Of a DNA stretch of 54,235 bases, positions 11,426 to 19,977 are shown piece after piece. The stretch is from Thiohalocapsa sp. (GTDB lineage Bacteria > Pseudomonadota > Gammaproteobacteria > Chromatiales > Chromatiaceae). Where the stretch lies: positions 1 to 54,235 of the forward strand of contig JANQFX010000091.1 of the NCBI GenBank assembly GCA_028277725.1, in the 5' to 3' direction. The notes below the pieces were generated by a model. That model saw only the letters and a list, made by a program, of their open reading frames with translations, was not told the DNA's origin and searched no databases. The translations under genes were made by a program, and so were the position numbers. Numbering within the stretch: position 1 is the stretch's first letter; every line of letters starts with the position of its first letter.

Positions 11426-12496
11426 ATGAGTTCGCGGCGCGACAACGACGAACAGCTCAGCAGTCTCGAATTGGGTGGATTCAACCGGACCCTTGCTGAA
11501 ATCGAGTGGCTGCTGTTGGTCTTGATCCTGGTGTACATGGCACTCCCGGACGAGCCCGTGGATCGCCCACTCCATATCCTGCTCTCCGGTGCCGTGTTCG
11601 CGGCATTCGTGGTGGGCTTTCGCTACGTGAACCTGCTGTCCCTGCCAGCACGATGGAAGTTCGTCATCGAGACCATTGCAATGATCGCCCTCACGGCGGT
11701 CGCGGTCTGGAACACCGGGCGGGTCGACAGCCCACTGCTCAATCTCTTCCTGCTCGTCGTCATTTTCAGCGCCCTCACGCTGGGGCGCCTGGTGACCCTG
11801 ATCGAACTCGGGGTCATCACCGCTTTCTATCTCTACGGCGCCTACTCCGTGGACGGCAGTCACATCTTCAGCTACTCGGTGTTCAGCCACCTGATGTTGG
11901 AGTTCGCACCCTTCGTGCTGGTGGCCTACGTCACGTCACTGCTCGCCGCCGACCTGGGCTTTGCCCGCGCGCACGTGCAACAGCTCGCGGACACCGACCC
12001 CCTCACTGGACTCAGCAACATGCGGGCGTTCAAGAACGCACTGAGCCGGCGCCAGCGCCTGGCGAGCAATGAGGACGAGCCTTTGTCGGTGCTGATGGTC
12101 GACGTCGACAACCTGAAGATTATCAACGATCGACATGGCCATGGAACCGGCGATGTCGCAATCCGGACCGTCGCGGAGGCGATCAAGGCCTCGGTCCGCG
12201 CGGACGACCTGGTCGCGCGTTACGGCGGTGACGAGTTCGTGGTGTTGTTGTCCTCCGCGCCACAGCATGCCGCGCAGAGCGCCGGCGAGCGAATCCTGGC
12301 ACACATCACCAAGCAGCCCATCAAAGCGGGCAAGGACCGCCTCGGCATCAGCGTCAGCATCGGCCTGGCCACGCAACCCATGATGGCGGGACAGATCGAA
12401 GACCTGCTGCACTACGCGGATCAGGCGCTGTACGAGAGCAAACGCGGCGGCCGCAACCGCATCTCCATCTACACCGCGGACCCGCAAACCGCCTGA
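11426..12496 (+). CDS. Membrane diguanylate cyclase (GGDEF)
   Basis: A 356-aa c-di-GMP synthase. The N-terminal half (about residues 20-180) holds about six transmembrane helices with no recognisable sensory domain. The C-terminal GGDEF domain (about 190-350) starts with DPLTGLSN and has an intact active site GGDEF at residues 267-271. An RxxD inhibitory site (RADD) sits five residues before it, suggesting product feedback inhibition. The ATG at 11426 has AAAGGT upstream; the 19-residue extension in the open frame runs toward the repeat element and is not conserved-looking. It is a single-gene unit with its own terminator. Confidence 0.9.
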   Translation: MSSRRDNDEQLSSLELGGFNRTLAEIEWLLLVLILVYMALPDEPVDRPLHILLSGAVFAAFVVGFRYVNLLSLPARWKFVIETIAMIALTAVAVWNTGRVDSPLLNLFLLVVIFSALTLGRLVTLIELGVITAFYLYGAYSVDGSHIFSYSVFSHLMLEFAPFVLVAYVTSLLAADLGFARAHVQQLADTDPLTGLSNMRAFKNALSRRQRLASNEDEPLSVLMVDVDNLKIINDRHGHGTGDVAIRTVAEAIKASVRADDLVARYGGDEFVVLLSSAPQHAAQSAGERILAHITKQPIKAGKDRLGISVSIGLATQPMMAGQIEDLLHYADQALYESKRGGRNRISIYTADPQTA

Positions 12497-12500
12497 GGCC

Positions 12501-12521
12501 ACGCCGATCCATCGGCGTTTT
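12501..12521 (+). terminator. Rho-independent terminator after the GGDEF gene
   Basis: ACGCCGA and TCGGCGT form a 7-bp stem around TCCA, followed by TTTT. It starts 4 nt past the TGA stop of the diguanylate cyclase gene and separates it from the convergent galU. Confidence 0.85.
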
Positions 12522-12632
12522 CCGTGTGCGACGACATGGCCGCCGAAACGGAGCGCGGCCGGCGGGGCCAGGATTCTCAGGCCGTATTGCCCGGATGGAC
12601 TTTGGAGGTCTGGGCTTTAGAGAGCGGGGACC

Positions 12633-13505
12633 TCAGGTCTCGAGGCTGGCCAGGTAGTCTCGGAACCGATCACCGAGCTCCGGGTGCGACAGGGCGTACT
12701 CGACGGTCGCCTCCAGGTAGCCGATCTTGCTACCGCAATCGTACCGCTTGCCCTGGAAGGGATAGGCGATGACTGGCTCGTCCTCGAGCAACGCCGCAAT
12801 GGCGTCGGTGAGCTGGATCTCGCCGCCCGCCCCGGGCTTGGTCTGCTCCAGCTTCTCGAAGATGGTCGGCGTCAGCAGATAGCGGCCGACGACGGCGAGG
12901 TTCGACGGTGCATCCGCCGGGTTCGGCTTCTCGACGATGGAGACGACGCGCAGCGTACCGTCGGGTTGGGCCTCGGTCTGGACGATGCCGTACTTGTCGG
13001 TCTCCTCCGGTGGCACCTCCTGCACACTGAGCACGCTGGCACCCGTGCGCTCGTGCACCTCCGCCATCTGCTGCACGACACCCTTGTCGTCGTTGCGGAT
13101 CAGATCGTCCGCCAGGATGATCGCAAAGGGCTCGTTGCCGACAACGGGCTTCGCGCAAAGCACGGCATGACCCAGTCCCAGCGCCTCCGGCTGGCGCATG
13201 TAGATGCAGTCGACGTGCGGCGGCAGGACATTGCGGGCCAGTTCCAGCAGCTTCGACTTTCCGGCCCCCTCCAGTTCGGTCTCCAACTCGTAGGCCTTGT
13301 CGAAGTGATCCTCGATGGAGCGCTTGTGCCGACCCGTGATGAAGATCAGGTGCTCCGCCCCACCTGCTTCCGCCTCTTCAGCGGCATACTGGATCAGGGG
13401 CTTGTCCACCACCGGCAGCATTTCCTTAGGACTGGCCTTGGTGGCAGGCAGAAAGCGTGTGCCGAGGCCGGCAACCGGAAACACGGCCTTGCGAATGGTT
13501 CCCAT
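12633..13505 (-). CDS. galU: UTP--glucose-1-phosphate uridylyltransferase
   Basis: The protein is 290 aa. It makes UDP-glucose from UTP and glucose-1-phosphate, feeding polysaccharide and lipid-sugar synthesis. The nucleotidyltransferase signature is at the N-terminus ([21 protein letters not shown], residues 9-29), followed by [14 protein letters not shown] and the sugar-binding region [14 protein letters not shown]. The ATG at 13505 has AGGGGAA upstream. galU follows pyrF in the same direction after 42 nt. The stop codon overlaps a small palindrome (12629-12639). Confidence 0.96.
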   Translation of the reverse strand: MGTIRKAVFPVAGLGTRFLPATKASPKEMLPVVDKPLIQYAAEEAEAGGAEHLIFITGRHKRSIEDHFDKAYELETELEGAGKSKLLELARNVLPPHVDCIYMRQPEALGLGHAVLCAKPVVGNEPFAIILADDLIRNDDKGVVQQMAEVHERTGASVLSVQEVPPEETDKYGIVQTEAQPDGTLRVVSIVEKPNPADAPSNLAVVGRYLLTPTIFEKLEQTKPGAGGEIQLTDAIAALLEDEPVIAYPFQGKRYDCGSKIGYLEATVEYALSHPELGDRFRDYLASLET

Positions 13506-13547
13506 AGTGATTCCCCTAGGGCTGTGATTGATCGGAGTCGACCGCCC

Positions 13548-14303
13548 TCAACCCGCCTCCGCGGGAGGCACGGTCGCGAGTTCGGCCTCGATGGCGGCCA
13601 GGGCCACGAGCGGCTCATCCGCTGCGGTGATGGGCCGCCCGATAACCAGGTCATCGGCGCCCGCAACCACTGCGGCCGCCGGCGTCATGACGCGTTTCTG
13701 ATCCTGCGCGCCGGCGCTGGCCGGCCTGACACCCGGGGTCACCAGCCGAAAACCGGTGCCGAAGGCGGCGCGCAGTGCGCTCGCCTCCATCGGCGAACAG
13801 ACCACACCATCAAGGCCAGCGCGGTGTGCGAGGCCGGCGAGACCGAGCACGCGCTCCCGCGGCGTGCCCGGGCAGCCGATGGCGTCGAGGTCGGCGGCCT
13901 CCAGACTGGTGAGCACGGTCACCGCAATGAGAAGCGGACGGGTTTCGCGTCGCTCGAGCCGCTCACGGGCGGCGGACAGCATGGCTGGGCCGCCCTGGGC
14001 GTGGACATTGACCATCCAGACGCCGAGGTCGGCGGCGGCATCACAGGCGCCGGCGACGGTGTTCGGGATGTCGTGGAACTTGAGGTCGAGAAAGACCGAG
14101 AATCTGGCATCGACGGCCGCGCGCACCAGTTCGGGACCGGCGCGGGTGAACAGCTCCTTGCCGATCTTGACGCGGCAACGGTCCGGGTCGAGCCGGGCGA
14201 GCATGGCGCGGGCAGCGCCTGGGTCCGGGTAGTCGAGTGCGACGATGATGCGGGCTTCGTCGCGGGAGTGCTTGGAGGTGTTCGTGGAGGGATGCGTCTG
14301 CAT
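13548..14303 (-). CDS. pyrF: Orotidine 5'-phosphate decarboxylase
   Basis: The 251-aa enzyme converts OMP to UMP, the last step of de novo pyrimidine synthesis. The catalytic motif [12 protein letters not shown] is present with Asp73, Lys75 and Asp78. The phosphate-binding end is seen in LVTPGVRP and VIGRPIT. The N-terminus has a short polar extension before [10 protein letters not shown]. The ATG at 14303 has only a weak ribosome-binding site. It lies downstream of lapB, as in E. coli, and upstream of galU. Confidence 0.96.
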   Translation of the reverse strand: MQTHPSTNTSKHSRDEARIIVALDYPDPGAARAMLARLDPDRCRVKIGKELFTRAGPELVRAAVDARFSVFLDLKFHDIPNTVAGACDAAADLGVWMVNVHAQGGPAMLSAARERLERRETRPLLIAVTVLTSLEAADLDAIGCPGTPRERVLGLAGLAHRAGLDGVVCSPMEASALRAAFGTGFRLVTPGVRPASAGAQDQKRVMTPAAAVVAGADDLVIGRPITAADEPLVALAAIEAELATVPPAEAG

Positions 14304-14454
14304 CTGAACAGTCGACTCGTCGTTGGGTTCGATGGCGCCATGGACGTCGCGTCAGCGCGCCGAGCATCATCCCCCACTCTACCCCGAATCCGCCCTGGTA
14401 TTGTGACGGAAACGCGTCTCCCCTCCTGCGCCCCACCGGATTTCACCGGCGGTG

Positions 14455-15636
14455 CTAGGCGATCTTGCGCTGGCGCAGGATCGGCGGCTCAGTGATCGGG
14501 TCCGGCTCACAGGCCTTGATGCTATCCCAGCGTTTGCAGCTCGGGCACTGCCAATGCAGCTCCCGCGCCTCGAACCCACAGTGGCCGCATTGATACTCGG
14601 GTTGCTGTGCCAGTTGGTGGGATACGACGTCGAGCAAGGCCCGATCTTCCTCCGCGCCGGAGGATGGGCCACTCAGGCGCAGCTCGAGCAGCCGCTGGAC
14701 GCCGGCGAGGTCGGCACGGCCGCTCAGATACTGCACCAGGAACTGTCGGGCCGCGCCGGCGCTCCGCTCGGACTCGATGGCCTCGCAGAGGCGCAGCATC
14801 AGCGGCGGCGACGGGTGTAGGTCGAACAGGGCCCAGAGTTCGGCGGTCACCGACTCCCGACCCAGTTCACGCCAACACTCGAGCAGACCCGGCAGCATCA
14901 CGGGCAGATAGCCGGGACTGCGCTGCACCAATCGCCGATAGAGCAGCGCTGCGGTGCCGGGGTCACCCGCCGCCAGCTCCATGCGTGCCTGCAGTAGGCT
15001 CGCACGCACCCCCCCCTCGTCCTCGGCTTGCGCGTCCAGCAGATGGGAGCGCGCCTGCTCCACGTTGCCGGCCCGCAGGCACTGCTCCGCGAGCTCGCAG
15101 TGGTAGTGTGCGGTCTCCGGCCCGAGCGGCCGCTGGGTGAGTCGCTGCAGCGCCTTGGCCGTCTCGAGGCACCGCGTCCACTCCTTCTCTGCCTGATAGA
15201 TCTCGATCAGGCCGCGCAGCGCACGCTTCTGCTGGAGCTGGCGCTCGACCAGTTCCTCGAACAGGCTCTCCGCGCGATCGAACAGGCCCGCCAGCATGTA
15301 GTCGCGGCCGAGTTCGTAGAGGGCGAGACCAAGATGGGCGTGGTCGAGCGACGATCGCGCGACCAGGTTCTGGTGGACACGGATCGCCCGCTCCACTTCG
15401 CCGCGGCGCCGAAACAGGGCCCCGAGGGCGAGGTGCGTCTCAACCGTCGCGGTATCGATCTCGGAGAGCTTCAGGAAGACATCGATGGCCTTGTCCGGCT
15501 GCTCGTTGAGTAGATAGTTCAGGCCGCGGGAGAAGGTCGGCGTCCGCTCGGGAGTCGACGGCCGCCGCCGCTCCTTTCGGCCGATCAGCCAACCACTCGC
15601 CGCCGCGATGGGGAGAAGCAGGAACAGGAGTTCCAC
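14455..15636 (-). CDS. lapB: Lipopolysaccharide assembly protein B (LapB/YciM)
   Basis: The protein is 393 aa (E. coli 389). It is an inner-membrane-anchored TPR protein that recruits FtsH to degrade LpxC and so limits lipid A synthesis. Residues 1-18 (VELLFLLLPIAAASGW) form the membrane anchor, TPR repeats fill about 35-340, and a C-terminal rubredoxin-like zinc knuckle has C350, C353, C364 and C367 (CGHC and CPSC). The GTG at 15636 aligns with the E. coli start; the longer open frame adds Arg/Ser-rich sequence not seen in the family. The usual upstream partner lapA is not present here; an SDR gene diverges upstream. Confidence 0.94.
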   Translation of the reverse strand: MELLFLLLPIAAASGWLIGRKERRRPSTPERTPTFSRGLNYLLNEQPDKAIDVFLKLSEIDTATVETHLALGALFRRRGEVERAIRVHQNLVARSSLDHAHLGLALYELGRDYMLAGLFDRAESLFEELVERQLQQKRALRGLIEIYQAEKEWTRCLETAKALQRLTQRPLGPETAHYHCELAEQCLRAGNVEQARSHLLDAQAEDEGGVRASLLQARMELAAGDPGTAALLYRRLVQRSPGYLPVMLPGLLECWRELGRESVTAELWALFDLHPSPPLMLRLCEAIESERSAGAARQFLVQYLSGRADLAGVQRLLELRLSGPSSGAEEDRALLDVVSHQLAQQPEYQCGHCGFEARELHWQCPSCKRWDSIKACEPDPITEPPILRQRKIA

Positions 15637-15766
15637 TATCGCCGTCCCGCGCGGTACGCTGTCGTCACGCCGGTGCGCGCAGGCCGACCGACACGCCGTC
15701 GACAGTGACCGTCCGCTGCTACAAAGCACAAATGCATCATAGGTTTATCATACAAGGAGTATCCGA

Positions 15767-15871
15767 ATGTCGCATAGGCGAAGCGGCGTCCTCCCTTGCC
15801 CCGCGGAGGTGCAGGCCACACAGTCCGGGACGCAATGGCTACCGACCGGAGGGCTGACGCCACATGAGTAA
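15767..15871 (+). CDS. Possible 34-aa leader ORF coupled to the SDR gene
   Basis: This short ORF begins MSHRRSGVLPCPAE. It has an excellent Shine-Dalgarno, AAGGAG 7 nt before ATG. Its stop codon overlaps the SDR start in ATGAGTAA, so terminating ribosomes could re-initiate on the SDR gene. The sequence just upstream is A/T-rich and could hold a promoter. There is no recognisable domain. It may be a true small protein, a translational leader, or chance. Confidence 0.35.
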   Translation: MSHRRSGVLPCPAEVQATQSGTQWLPTGGLTPHE

Positions 15872-16571
15872 ATTCAAGGGCCGAGTCGCAATCGTCACGG
15901 GCGCGGCGGGTAATATTGGGACCGCATTGTGCAGGAAACTCTCCTGCGCCGGCGCGACCGTCGCCATGCTGGATCGCGACGCCTCCAGCAGCGCCGCCAT
16001 GGCCGCCGACCTACCGGGTCCGGCCGAGGCGTTCGGGGTCGACCTCCTCGACCAGGCGTCCGTGGACCAGGCGGTCGCGTCCGTGCGGCAGCAATTCGGC
16101 CGCATCGATCTGCTCGCGAATGTTGCCGGCGGGTTCGCCATGGGGCCGACGCTCGAAGACACCGACGACGCCACCTGGGAACTCATGATGGACCTCAATG
16201 CCCGTTCCGTCTTCCACATGGTCCGGGCGGTGCTGCCGATCATGCGCGAAGCCGGCTATGGGCGCATCGTCAATGTCGCCGCCCGTGCCGCGCTGCATGG
16301 GCAGGGCAACATGGGGCCCTATTGTGCCTCCAAAGCGGCCGTGATCTCCTTGACGGAGACCCTGGCCGCGGAGACCAAACCCATCGACGTCAATGTCAAC
16401 TGCATCCTTCCCGGTATCGTCGACACGCCACAGAATCGGGCCGCGATGCCGGATCAGGACCACGACGCCTGGGTACCGCCCGACGCGTTGGCAGACGCCA
16501 TGCTCTTCCTGGCCTCGGACGCGGCGCGGCACATCAGCGGAGCCGCCCTGCCCGTGTACGGGCGCAGTTGA
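15864..16571 (+). CDS. Short-chain dehydrogenase/reductase
   Basis: A 235-aa classical SDR with an NAD(P)-binding Rossmann start (VAIVTGAAGNIGTALC), the N-A-G-type motif (NVAGG) and the YCASK catalytic Tyr/Lys pair. The position where the catalytic Ser normally sits reads NVAARAALHG, so the usual serine appears replaced by Ala or displaced, which would be unusual. The substrate is not predictable; FabG-like acyl or sugar substrates are possible. An Asp after the second strand (LDRD) argues for NAD rather than NADP. A secreted protein gene follows after 5 nt. Confidence 0.88.
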   Translation: MSKFKGRVAIVTGAAGNIGTALCRKLSCAGATVAMLDRDASSSAAMAADLPGPAEAFGVDLLDQASVDQAVASVRQQFGRIDLLANVAGGFAMGPTLEDTDDATWELMMDLNARSVFHMVRAVLPIMREAGYGRIVNVAARAALHGQGNMGPYCASKAAVISLTETLAAETKPIDVNVNCILPGIVDTPQNRAAMPDQDHDAWVPPDALADAMLFLASDAARHISGAALPVYGRS

Positions 16572-16576
16572 GCACC

Positions 16577-17017
16577 ATGCCTACCGATCGACACCACAGG
16601 CGTTGGACTGGACGCGCCCTGCTCGCGCTCGCGCTGCTCGCGCTCACCACGGTCGTCGAGCCCCTCGGTGCGCAGGACCTGCTACTCGAGGACAACCGCG
16701 CCCTACTGATCGAGGCCGTCGAGGCCGCCTTCGAACTGGACCTGTACAACGCGCGCTGCCGCACTGATCAGTCGGGGCGCCGCACCGAGAACCTCAACAA
16801 GGAGCTGGTCAGTCGGTACCGAATGACGGTGCTGGACGTGCAGGACGACCTCTTTCCGGAGGGCTACTACCGGGACGCTCAGGCCCGCATGCGCACCGAG
16901 TTCCTCGCGGAACTGCGTGGCCTGGGCGGCTGCGCAGGAGCCAAGGCCGACGGTCTGCGCGGACGCCTCGGCGAGCGCTACGACGCCGCAATGGCGGAGA
17001 TTGCGTCCCGCCCCTAA
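16577..17017 (+). CDS. Secreted hypothetical protein
   Basis: A 146-aa protein with an N-terminal signal peptide: basic HHRRWTGR, hydrophobic LLALALLALTTVV, predicted cleavage after PLGA. The mature part is helical and charged, with two cysteines (NARCRTD and GGCAGAK) that might form a disulfide. The family is not recognised. The ATG lies 5 nt after the SDR stop, so the two are probably co-transcribed. The codon bias matches its neighbours. Confidence 0.7.
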   Translation: MPTDRHHRRWTGRALLALALLALTTVVEPLGAQDLLLEDNRALLIEAVEAAFELDLYNARCRTDQSGRRTENLNKELVSRYRMTVLDVQDDLFPEGYYRDAQARMRTEFLAELRGLGGCAGAKADGLRGRLGERYDAAMAEIASRP

Positions 17018-17340
17018 CACAGCCCTCCTGACGCCTGCCTGCTGACAGCCTCACGCTCACCTCTGGCAGCTCGTCTTCGTTTCGAGCGCCGCACCGGGGC
17101 GCTCCTCGATCGGAGTGCCGCACGGCGTCGCACGCAGCGACACCTTTTCGCCGGCCTCCCCGATCGATCCTCGGCCGCCCGAGCGACGTTACGACGTCAC
17201 GTTTCGTTGTAACGCATCGTTACACCCAGATCGCAGAAACACTACTTCTAACTTATATTTCAATAGCATAAGAATTGGCATTGGTCCTGCTATAGGGGAG
17301 TCGACCCCAGCCACAGCAACGCGACAGCAGGACCCAGACC
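17018..17340. promoter_or_regulatory. Leader of the ECF sigma gene with a TGTAACG palindrome
   Basis: This gene-free stretch becomes clearly A/T-richer toward the sigma-factor gene (about 17225-17290). A perfect inverted repeat TGTAACG-CAT-CGTTACA lies at 17208-17224 and looks like an operator. A further GTTAC occurs about 20 nt upstream. AGCAGGA just before 17341 is the likely ribosome-binding site. I could not assign -35 and -10 boxes with confidence. Confidence 0.4.
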
Positions 17341-17844
17341 ATGACCGCCATCACCCAACAGGCCGCCGCTGACGACTTCGACGATCTCGCCAAGACCCAT
17401 TGGCGCGATCTCTACAGATACGCCTATCGCCTCTCCGGCAATGCCCACACGGCAGAGGACCTGGTTCAGGACAGCCTGCTGCGCGCCTGGCGCTCCTTCG
17501 GCAAGCTCCACAATCCCGCCGCGATCAAGGGCTGGCTCAAGACCATCGTTCGGCGCGAGAACGCCCGGCGCTTCGAGCGCGTCGTGCCACGACAAGTCGA
17601 ACTGCCCGCCGAGGACCTCTGCACCGCCCGCAGGACCTACGACACCTCGACCGAGGCCTTCGTGCTACGCAACGCCATCCGCGCGCTGCCCAAGGAGTAC
17701 AGCGAGCCCTTGCTCCTGCAGGTGCTGCATGGCTACTCCCAGCGGGAGATCGCAGATTGTCTCGACCTGAGTTCGGCAGGCGTCGGTACGCGGTTGTTTC
17801 GGGCGCGGCAAAAACTCCGCGCGGCCATGGGCGAGTTGGGATAG
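17341..17844 (+). CDS. ECF-type RNA polymerase sigma factor
   Basis: A 167-aa sigma-70 family regulator of the extracytoplasmic-function type. Region 2 (about 15-80) includes RYAYRLSGNAHTAEDLVQDSLLRAW. Region 4 (about 108-162) is a helix-turn-helix with GYSQREIADCLDLSSAGVGTRLFRARQKLR. Regions 1 and 3 are absent. No anti-sigma gene follows: the next gene, cobS, is convergent, so control must come from elsewhere or from its own promoter. The target genes are not identifiable from the window. Confidence 0.9.
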   Translation: MTAITQQAAADDFDDLAKTHWRDLYRYAYRLSGNAHTAEDLVQDSLLRAWRSFGKLHNPAAIKGWLKTIVRRENARRFERVVPRQVELPAEDLCTARRTYDTSTEAFVLRNAIRALPKEYSEPLLLQVLHGYSQREIADCLDLSSAGVGTRLFRARQKLRAAMGELG

Positions 17845-17931
17845 AGGATCGAGCGCCGAATCAGTGCATCCGCCAGTGTCGCGCAGGACAAGGCCCGCAC
17901 ACGAGCACGCTCGGGTCGCCGGACGGCCGCG

Positions 17932-18717
17932 CTACCCTAGGGTCAGGGCGATGGCGAGCAGAGCAGCGACCTCGGTGAGTTCGATCAGGGCACCGATACC
18001 ATCTCCAGTGTGGCCGCCCAGCCGATGCACCAGGGATGCACGCCAGGCCCAGAAGGTCAGCACCGCCGCCCCGACCCCCGCGATGACGGCCACGGGCGAG
18101 AGCATCGCCAGCGGGGCCATCGCCAAGAGACCGCCCAGGATAGCGGCCAGCCGCGCCCAGGTCCTCGGCAGCCCCGCTGCGGCGGCCGCACCGAGCCCGC
18201 TGCTGCGGGCGGGCGGTGTCGTCAGTAACAACCAGAGGGCCGATGAGCGCGCCAACAAGGGCAGTGCAAGCAGCGCCAGGCCCGCGTCCGCAGCCAGCAA
18301 GACGACCAGGGCGACGAGCTTGCCTAGGAGGGCCAGCACCAGGGCGACCACCCCCATGGCGCCGATGTGCGGGTCCTTCATGATCTCCAGCGTTCGCTCC
18401 CGGCTGCCGAGGCCCCCCACCCAGGTGTCCGCGCAGTCCGCAAGGCCGTCCAGGTGCAGCGCACCGGTGGACCAGACCCAGAGCCCCAGCAGCAACAACG
18501 CGGGCAGCAGCACATCGACCCCTTGCAGCGGCAGGAACGCCTGCGCCAGCCAGGCGGCACCGCCGAGCGCGCACCCCAGCAATAGGCCGATGACCGGAAA
18601 AAACACCGACGACCGGGCCATATCCTCCAGCGTGGCATCGGCCGGGGCCGGAAACGGCCAGCGGGTCAGGAAGCGGCCGGAGAGGGTCAGCGCCCGCCAG
18701 GCGTTGTGCAAAGGCAT
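17932..18717 (-). CDS. cobS: Adenosylcobinamide-GDP ribazoletransferase
   Basis: A 261-aa integral membrane enzyme that joins adenosylcobinamide-GDP with alpha-ribazole (phosphate), the closing step of cobalamin assembly. Several hydrophobic helices are present, with the conserved acidic motif LHLDGLADCADTWVGG near residue 85 and the C-terminal HTGDGIGALIELTEV. The start at 18717 (MPLHNAWRAL) fits the family; the extension upstream overlaps the DUF808 3' end. It is separated from the rest of the cob genes (21.8-24.1 kb) by three unrelated genes. The symbol cobV is also used. Confidence 0.94.
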   Translation of the reverse strand: MPLHNAWRALTLSGRFLTRWPFPAPADATLEDMARSSVFFPVIGLLLGCALGGAAWLAQAFLPLQGVDVLLPALLLLGLWVWSTGALHLDGLADCADTWVGGLGSRERTLEIMKDPHIGAMGVVALVLALLGKLVALVVLLAADAGLALLALPLLARSSALWLLLTTPPARSSGLGAAAAAGLPRTWARLAAILGGLLAMAPLAMLSPVAVIAGVGAAVLTFWAWRASLVHRLGGHTGDGIGALIELTEVAALLAIALTLG

Positions 18718-18748
18718 GATGCGGCTCAGTGGCCGGGTCGCGGGCGGC

Positions 18749-19681
18749 TCAATGCGCCCCCTGTCCGCGCAGCCGACCGACGGCCTGGACCAGGAACAGC
18801 GTGGCGGCACCTGCAACGACGCCGATCAGGCCGTTGGCCAGGACACCAACGAGCCCGCCGAGCGCAGGCAGGCCGTGCAGCACATGCGCGAGGTGCTCAA
18901 TGCCGTGGTGCAGCGCCGGGATGCCATGCACCAGGATGCCGCCGCCGACCAGGAACATCGCGATCATGCCGAGCACCGACAGCGTCTTCATCAGGTAAGG
19001 CGCGCCGGCGAGGATGACGCCGCCGAGCCGGCGCTGGAAGCCGGGCCAGGCGCCCTCACCCTCTCGCTTGCTGAGGTGGAGGCCCGCGTCGTCGAGCTTG
19101 ACGATGCCGGCCACCAGCCCGTAGACGCCGACGGTCATGAGCACGGCAATGCCCGCCAGGACCATGATGCGCGTCGGCAGTGGCGAGGCCGCGACGATGC
19201 CGAGCGTAATGGCGACGATCTCCGCCGACAGGATGAAGTCCGTACGGATGGCGCCCTTGATCTTGTCTCGCTCGAGCTTGGCCAGGTCCAGGTCAGGGTC
19301 CTTCAGGGCCGCGGCGATTTCGCGTTCCTGTTCATCAGCCTCCTGGGGGTGCAGATACTTGTGCGAGAGCTTCTCGAAGCCCTCGTAGCAGAGGAAGAGC
19401 CCCCCCGCCATCAGCAGCGGCGTAATGACCCAGGGCGCGATGACGCTCAGCAGCAGCGCCGAGGGCACCAGGATGGCCTTGTTGACCATGGAGCCCTTGA
19501 ACACGGCCCAGACCACGGGCAGTTCCCGATCCGCGCGCACGCCAGTGACCTGCTCCGCGTTCACGGCCAGGTCGTCGCCGAGCACGCCCGCCGTCTTGCG
19601 CGCCGCGACCTTGGTCAGCAGCGCGACGTCGTCGAGCACGGTCGCGATGTCGTCGAACAGGGCGAGCAGACTGGTGGCCAT
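18749..19681 (-). CDS. DUF808 (YedI-like) membrane protein
   Basis: A 310-aa inner-membrane protein of unknown function. The N-terminus SLLALFDDIATVLDDVALLTKVAARKTAGVLGDDLAVNA is diagnostic of the DUF808/YedI family. Several hydrophobic helices follow, with two soluble loops, one highly charged (DEQEREIAAALKDPDLDL). The length matches the family. It ends 31 nt before the cobS start, so the two may be co-transcribed by proximity, without any known functional link. Confidence 0.9.
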   Translation of the reverse strand: MATSLLALFDDIATVLDDVALLTKVAARKTAGVLGDDLAVNAEQVTGVRADRELPVVWAVFKGSMVNKAILVPSALLLSVIAPWVITPLLMAGGLFLCYEGFEKLSHKYLHPQEADEQEREIAAALKDPDLDLAKLERDKIKGAIRTDFILSAEIVAITLGIVAASPLPTRIMVLAGIAVLMTVGVYGLVAGIVKLDDAGLHLSKREGEGAWPGFQRRLGGVILAGAPYLMKTLSVLGMIAMFLVGGGILVHGIPALHHGIEHLAHVLHGLPALGGLVGVLANGLIGVVAGAATLFLVQAVGRLRGQGAH

Positions 19682-19839
19682 CGAGAGGTCCTTGGATTGC
19701 CGTTGGTGACGCGTCGGGAAGTTAGCAGCGCCCCGCCATCAGGACAACCGCGGCTGAAAATGGGCAGGACGTCCTTTTCCGGATGTAGGGCGCACAAGCG
19801 ATAGCGACGCCCACCATGGGAGTGCGATCCGCGATGACT

Positions 19840-19969
19840 CGGGATCGGGATCGGGATCGGGACAAGAATCTACAAGCACATCGATACCGATACCGACAGC
19901 GACAGCGACGCATGTTCGTGATCGCACGTCGGCGGGGTTGTTTGAAAGACTCGGGCGCAGCAGTGCTAG
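19840..19969 (-). repeat. Hexanucleotide-repeat hairpin element, copy 1
   Basis: Four units of GGGATC-type sequence (about 19840-19862) are followed by GATACC x2 and GACAGC x2 (about 19883-19908), which can pair imperfectly with the first arm. A conserved 39-nt tail (19931-19969) matches copy 3 at 36908-36946 in 31 of 39 positions. It lies 8 nt past the stop codon of the metallophosphoesterase gene, between it and the DUF808 gene. The rest of the 296-nt gap shows no gene. Confidence 0.6.
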
Positions 19970-19977
19970 CCCCCGCC

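Noticed and set aside
12684..14495. 603-codon plus-strand frame opposite galU and pyrF
   Set aside because: It is a shadow of two unmistakable enzymes; no motif is found in it.
17864..19804. 646-codon plus-strand frame opposite cobS and DUF808
   Set aside because: Its translation is low-complexity and Ser/Arg/Gln/Asp-rich, and the opposite strand encodes two clear families.
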